Assembly (NCBI GenBank): GCA_910577055.1
Contig: CAJTKX010000006.1
Span: forward strand, 1-51,631
Source: an uncultured Christensenella sp.
Lineage (GTDB): Bacteria; Bacillota; Clostridia; Christensenellales; Borkfalkiaceae
Reading direction: 5' to 3'
DNA: 51,631 bases
Position numbers and translations under genes: made by a program. The first letter of the stretch is position 1, and every line of letters starts with the position of its first letter. The notes beneath the pieces are model-generated. The model was not told the origin of the DNA. It saw only the letters and a list, made by a program, of their open reading frames with translations, and made no database searches. Below, one piece after another: positions 48,155-51,631 of this stretch.

Positions 48155-49029
48155 AAGGAATAATACTTGCGGGCGGAAGCGGCACAAGACTGTACCCGCT
48201 TACCAAAGTAACAAGCAAACAGCTTTTGCCCGTCTACGATAAACCTATGATTTATTATCCGTTGTCGGTATTGATGACGGCGGGTATAAAGGATATTTTA
48301 ATAATTTCAACCCCGCAAGACACGCCGAGGTTTCAAGAACTTTTGGGCGACGGCAAGTCGTTCGGCGTAAGTTTGAGTTATGCCGTTCAGCCCTCTCCGG
48401 ACGGGCTTGCGCAAGCCTTTATCATAGGCGAGAAGTTTATCGGTAAAGACAACGTCGCAATGATTTTGGGCGACAATATTTTCTACGGCCACGGCTTTAC
48501 TAAAATGTTGAAAGAGGCAAAGCACAACGCCGAACACGGAAAGGCGACTATTTTCGGCTACGGCGTAAAGGACCCTCAGCGTTTCGGTATAGTTGAATTC
48601 GATAAGGACGGAAACGTCTTGTCGGTTGAAGAAAAGCCCGTAAACCCTAAATCGAATTACTGCATAACGGGTCTGTATTTCTACGATAACAGAGCGGTTG
48701 AGTTTGCAAAGAAAATAAAGCCGTCAAAACGCGGCGAGTTGGAAATTACCGATTTAAACGCAAAGTATTTGGCGGCGGGAGATTTAACCGTGCAGCTTCT
48801 CGATAGGGGCTTTGCGTGGTTGGATACGGGCACCATGGACAGTTTGTTTGAAGCGGCGGAGTTCGTGCGGGTTTTATCCCAGCGCCAAGACGTAACTATT
48901 TCCGCGCCAGAAGAAATTGCTTACCGTAACGGTTGGATTGACAAGACTCAGCTTATCGCCATTGCGGAAAGTTACGGTAAATCGCCCTATGGCGAACATT
49001 TAAAAAAAGTTGCGGGGTCAAAAGTATGA
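48151..49029 (+). CDS. rmlA: glucose-1-phosphate thymidylyltransferase
   Basis: First step of dTDP-L-rhamnose synthesis: glucose 1-phosphate plus dTTP. The 292-residue protein begins MKGIILAGGSGTRLYPLT (1-18), then SKQLLPVYDKPMIYYPL, ILGDNIFYGHG (about 109-119) and GFAWLDTGTMDSL (about 220-232). Full length, RmlA-type. Coupled by ATGA to Wzx and rmlB. Confidence 0.97.
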   Translation: MKGIILAGGSGTRLYPLTKVTSKQLLPVYDKPMIYYPLSVLMTAGIKDILIISTPQDTPRFQELLGDGKSFGVSLSYAVQPSPDGLAQAFIIGEKFIGKDNVAMILGDNIFYGHGFTKMLKEAKHNAEHGKATIFGYGVKDPQRFGIVEFDKDGNVLSVEEKPVNPKSNYCITGLYFYDNRAVEFAKKIKPSKRGELEITDLNAKYLAAGDLTVQLLDRGFAWLDTGTMDSLFEAAEFVRVLSQRQDVTISAPEEIAYRNGWIDKTQLIAIAESYGKSPYGEHLKKVAGSKV

Positions 49030-50048
49030 CTATTATAGTTACGGGCGGAGCGGGATTTATAGGAAGTAATTTCATCTTTCATATTCTTGAAAAATATCCC
49101 GAGTATCGCGTTATTTGTTTAGACAAGCTTACTTACGCGGGCAATCTTTCAACACTTGCTCCCGTTATGGATAATAAAAATTTCCGCTTCGTTAAGGCGG
49201 ATATCTGTGACAGAAAAGCCGTTTACGGTCTTTTTGAAGAGGAAAAGCCCGATATTGTCGTCAACTTTGCAGCAGAAAGCCACGTTGACAGAAGTATTGA
49301 GGACCCCGAAGTTTTCTTAAAAACCAATATTTTGGGCACGGCAACTTTAATGGATGCTTGCCGCAAATTCGGAATAAAACGCTATCATCAAGTTTCCACT
49401 GACGAGGTTTACGGCGATTTGCCACTTGACAAACCCGATTTATTCTTTACGGAAACTACTCCGTTGCACACTTCAAGCCCTTATTCAAGCTCCAAGGCTT
49501 CGGCGGATTTGCTTGTTTTGGCGTATTACAGAACTTACGGATTACCCGTCACGATAAGCCGTTGCTCAAATAATTACGGACCCTATCATTTCCCCGAGAA
49601 GTTAATTCCGCTTATGATTGCAAACGCGCTTAACGATAAGCCGTTGCCCGTATACGGCAAGGGTGAAAACGTGCGCGATTGGCTTTACGTCGAGGACCAT
49701 TGCAAGGCGATAGATTTGATAATCCACGGCGGGCGCGTCGGCGAGGTTTATAACGTCGGCGGACATAACGAGATGAAAAACATCGATATAGTAAAGCTTA
49801 TTTGTCGTGAGCTCGGCAAGCCCGAAAGCCTTATAACTTACGTTGCGGACAGAAAGGGTCACGATATGCGTTATGCAATCGACCCTACCAAAATACACAA
49901 CGAATTGGGTTGGTTGCCCGAAACGAAGTTTGCCGACGGCATAAAAAAGACCATAAAGTGGTATCTTGAAAACCGTAAGTGGTGGGAAACGATTATTTCG
50001 GGCGAGTATCAAAACTATTACGAAAAAATGTACGGTAACAGAAAATGA
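49026..50048 (+). CDS. rmlB: dTDP-glucose 4,6-dehydratase
   Basis: Second step of dTDP-rhamnose synthesis. The 340-residue extended SDR has TGGAGFIGSNF (6-16), NFAAESHVDRSIEDP (about 80-94), STDEVYGDL (about 122-130), YSSSKASADLL (about 157-167) and NNYGPYHFPEKLIPL (about 186-200). Full length, ATGA overlaps on both sides. Confidence 0.97.
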   Translation: MTIIVTGGAGFIGSNFIFHILEKYPEYRVICLDKLTYAGNLSTLAPVMDNKNFRFVKADICDRKAVYGLFEEEKPDIVVNFAAESHVDRSIEDPEVFLKTNILGTATLMDACRKFGIKRYHQVSTDEVYGDLPLDKPDLFFTETTPLHTSSPYSSSKASADLLVLAYYRTYGLPVTISRCSNNYGPYHFPEKLIPLMIANALNDKPLPVYGKGENVRDWLYVEDHCKAIDLIIHGGRVGEVYNVGGHNEMKNIDIVKLICRELGKPESLITYVADRKGHDMRYAIDPTKIHNELGWLPETKFADGIKKTIKWYLENRKWWETIISGEYQNYYEKMYGNRK

Positions 50049-50893
50049 AAGTACTTGTAACGGGCGTAAAAGGACAGCTTGGCTACGACGTAGTAAACGA
50101 GCTTGAAAAGCGCGGACATTTTGCTGTCGGCGTCGATATCGACGAAATGGATATTACCGACGGTGAGCAAGTTTCGGACGTTTTGCAGAGCGTTAAACCA
50201 GATGCGGTAATTCATTGCGCGGCGTGGACTGCGGTTGACGCCGCCGAGGATAATGCCGAAAAAGTACGCCTTGTTAACGCAATCGGGACGGAAAATATAG
50301 CCGAGGAGTGTAAAAAACTCGATTGCAAGATGCTGTACGTTTCAACCGATTATGTGTTTGACGGCAAAGGGGATACCCCGTGGCAGCCCGATTGCAAGGA
50401 CTATAAACCGCTGAACGTTTACGGCAAAACCAAGCTTGAAGGCGAGCTTGCCGTTGCCAACCGCCTTGAAAAGTTTTTTATAGTGCGCATTGCTTGGGTG
50501 TTCGGCAAAAACGGTAAAAATTTTATAAAAACCATGTTGAACGTGGGCAAGACTCACGATACCGTTCGCGTTGTTAACGACCAAATAGGCACGCCGACTT
50601 ATACTTTCGATTTGGCTCGGTTGCTTATCGATATGATTGAAACGGAGAAGTACGGTTATTATCACGCCACAAACGAGGGCGGCTATATCAGTTGGTATGA
50701 GTTTACCAAAGAAATTTTCAAACAAGCCGGTTATAGTACCAATGTTATTCCCGTAACCACGGCGGAGTACGGTTTATCAAAAGCGGCAAGGCCGTTCAAT
50801 TCGAGGTTGGATAAGTCGAAGTTGGTTGCAAACGGGTTTAAGCCTTTACCGACTTGGCAAGACGCGTTGAAGCGTTACTTAAAGGAGATATAA
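50045..50893 (+). CDS. rmlD: dTDP-4-dehydrorhamnose reductase
   Basis: Last step of dTDP-rhamnose synthesis. The 282-residue SDR has VTGVKGQLGYDVV (5-17), DITDGEQV, CAAWTAVDAAE (about 59-69), YVSTDYVFDGKG (about 99-110) and YGKTKLEGE (about 127-135). It overlaps rmlB by four bases and shares one base with the rmlC start. The order A-B-D-C differs from the enteric B-D-A-C. Confidence 0.96.
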   Translation: MKVLVTGVKGQLGYDVVNELEKRGHFAVGVDIDEMDITDGEQVSDVLQSVKPDAVIHCAAWTAVDAAEDNAEKVRLVNAIGTENIAEECKKLDCKMLYVSTDYVFDGKGDTPWQPDCKDYKPLNVYGKTKLEGELAVANRLEKFFIVRIAWVFGKNGKNFIKTMLNVGKTHDTVRVVNDQIGTPTYTFDLARLLIDMIETEKYGYYHATNEGGYISWYEFTKEIFKQAGYSTNVIPVTTAEYGLSKAARPFNSRLDKSKLVANGFKPLPTWQDALKRYLKEI

Positions 50894-51480
50894 TGGGGCA
50901 GATTAAAGTTCAAAAGAACGTGGGCGGAATAGAAGGTTTGCACATAATCGAGCCCGCCGTTCACGGCGACAGTCGCGGTTATTTCATGGAAACTTACAAT
51001 AAGCGCGATATGGAGGACGCGGGGCTGAATATGAACTTCGTGCAAGACAACCAATCTATGAGCACGAAAGGCGTTTTGCGGGGTTTACATTTCCAAAAAC
51101 AGTACCCTCAAGGCAAACTTGTGCGTGTCATCAAAGGCAAGGTTTTCGACGTTGCCGTGGATATGCGCAAGGGCAGTAAGACCTTCGGTAAGTGGTACGG
51201 CGTTGAACTTACCGAGGAGAACAAAAAACAATTTTATATATCCGAGGGGTTTGCTCACGGCTTTTTGGTGCTTTCCGACATGGCGGAATTTTGCTATAAA
51301 GTAACTGATTTTTATCACCCGAACGACGAGGGCGGCATTGCTTGGAACGACCCCGCCATAGGCGTCGATTGGGGCGTTATGGGCAAATATAACGGTACCG
51401 CCGCCCCCGAGGGTTACACCCTCCCCGACGGCACCCCCTTGAATTTAAGCGATAAAGATAAGAAGTGGAGTTGTCTTTAA
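50893..51480 (+). CDS. rmlC: dTDP-4-dehydrorhamnose 3,5-epimerase
   Basis: Third step of dTDP-rhamnose synthesis. Start ATG 50893, six bases after AAGGAG; the 195-residue cupin has DSRGYFMETYN (about 24-34), FVQDNQSMSTKGVLRGLHFQ (about 46-65, with the active-site His), GKVFDVAVDMR, and SEGFAHGFLVLSD (about 116-128). Full length. Last gene of the operon. Confidence 0.96.
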   Translation: MGQIKVQKNVGGIEGLHIIEPAVHGDSRGYFMETYNKRDMEDAGLNMNFVQDNQSMSTKGVLRGLHFQKQYPQGKLVRVIKGKVFDVAVDMRKGSKTFGKWYGVELTEENKKQFYISEGFAHGFLVLSDMAEFCYKVTDFYHPNDEGGIAWNDPAIGVDWGVMGKYNGTAAPEGYTLPDGTPLNLSDKDKKWSCL

Positions 51481-51541
51481 TAACTATAAGCGGTGCAATA
51501 TCTTGTTAGTGGCGGGATATGTACGCGCTAACGGCAAAAAT

Positions 51542-51580
51542 ACGAGCGGCGCGGCGATTTATTATCGCCGCGCCGCTCGT
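51542..51580 (+). terminator. hairpin after the rhamnose genes
   Basis: Seventeen-base perfect stem (51542-51558 with 51564-51580) rich in GCGGC, TTATT loop, no T run. Probable operon end 61 bases after rmlC. The remaining 50 bases show no gene. Confidence 0.65.
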
Positions 51581-51631
51581 TCAAACTTAATAAAATTTCC
51601 GTTAAAGAAGTAATGCTTGAAAACTAAAAAA

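Overview
The window reads as chromosome from an anaerobic, spore-lineage Firmicute of the Clostridia type. The evidence is a group B-like [FeFe] hydrogenase, a YlbJ-type sporulation membrane protein, a PdaB-like polysaccharide deacetylase, a thioredoxin reductase-like flavoprotein without a recognisable NADPH site, Gram-positive Shine-Dalgarno sites and many TTG starts. I cannot name the species. Genes are dense, mostly on the + strand, often overlapping by ATGA, and separated by strong GC-rich hairpins.

Layout. (1) 1-2.7 kb: right end of an apparent integrated element, with a truncated Acg-like nitroreductase, its TetR regulator and a divergent large serine recombinase whose reading frame runs into the terminator and body of a tRNA-Glu gene. 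(2) 2.7-3.0 kb: tRNA operon fMet-Met-Glu on the - strand. (3) 3.1-8.7 kb: tilS, a GNAT acetyltransferase, a small membrane protein, a MIF-family tautomerase, hpt, a Wzz-like protein and bioY. (4) 8.7-13.7 kb: alr, 5-formyl-THF cyclo-ligase, a membrane protein, rsmD, coaD, DAHP synthase and prephenate dehydratase. (5) 13.7-20.4 kb: ylbJ-like, patatin, rarA, a gene remnant between two terminators, pdaB-like, a two-OB-fold SSB and a MATE transporter. (6) 20.4-24 kb: an Lgt-family protein coupled to the hydrogenase, then the thioredoxin reductase-like protein. (7) 24-29 kb: prmA, rsmE, mtaB, a PrsW-family protease and a HIT protein. (8) 29-33 kb: a WYL regulator divergent from two tiny genes (61 and 26 codons), then an NMT1/THI5-type ABC importer. 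(9) 33-37 kb: valS and an extracytoplasmic ComEC-like metallo-hydrolase. (10) 37.2-51.5 kb: a surface-polysaccharide operon.

The polysaccharide operon holds the initiating sugar transferase, two GT2 glycosyltransferases, LicD, a Wzy polymerase, an IspD/TarI-like cytidylyltransferase, an SDR epimerase, a Wzx flippase and complete rmlABDC. It opens with three enzymes unusual for such loci: a HpcH/HpaI-type aldolase, a fold-III PLP decarboxylase and a class IV aminotransferase. Together with the cytidylyltransferase and LicD they could build, activate and attach a phosphate-linked amine, amino alcohol or alditol to a rhamnose-containing glycan. This is the best candidate for an undescribed system here. 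A Wzz-like chain-length protein lies about 30 kb away.

Other signals are three genes (tilS, alr, prmA) whose -10 boxes sit 6-7 bases before the start codon, implying leaderless mRNAs; three copies of a roughly 30-bp dispersed intergenic repeat just after stop codons; and an mRNA predicted to begin with a hairpin (lgt). No CRISPR array, insertion sequence, rRNA or riboswitch was seen.
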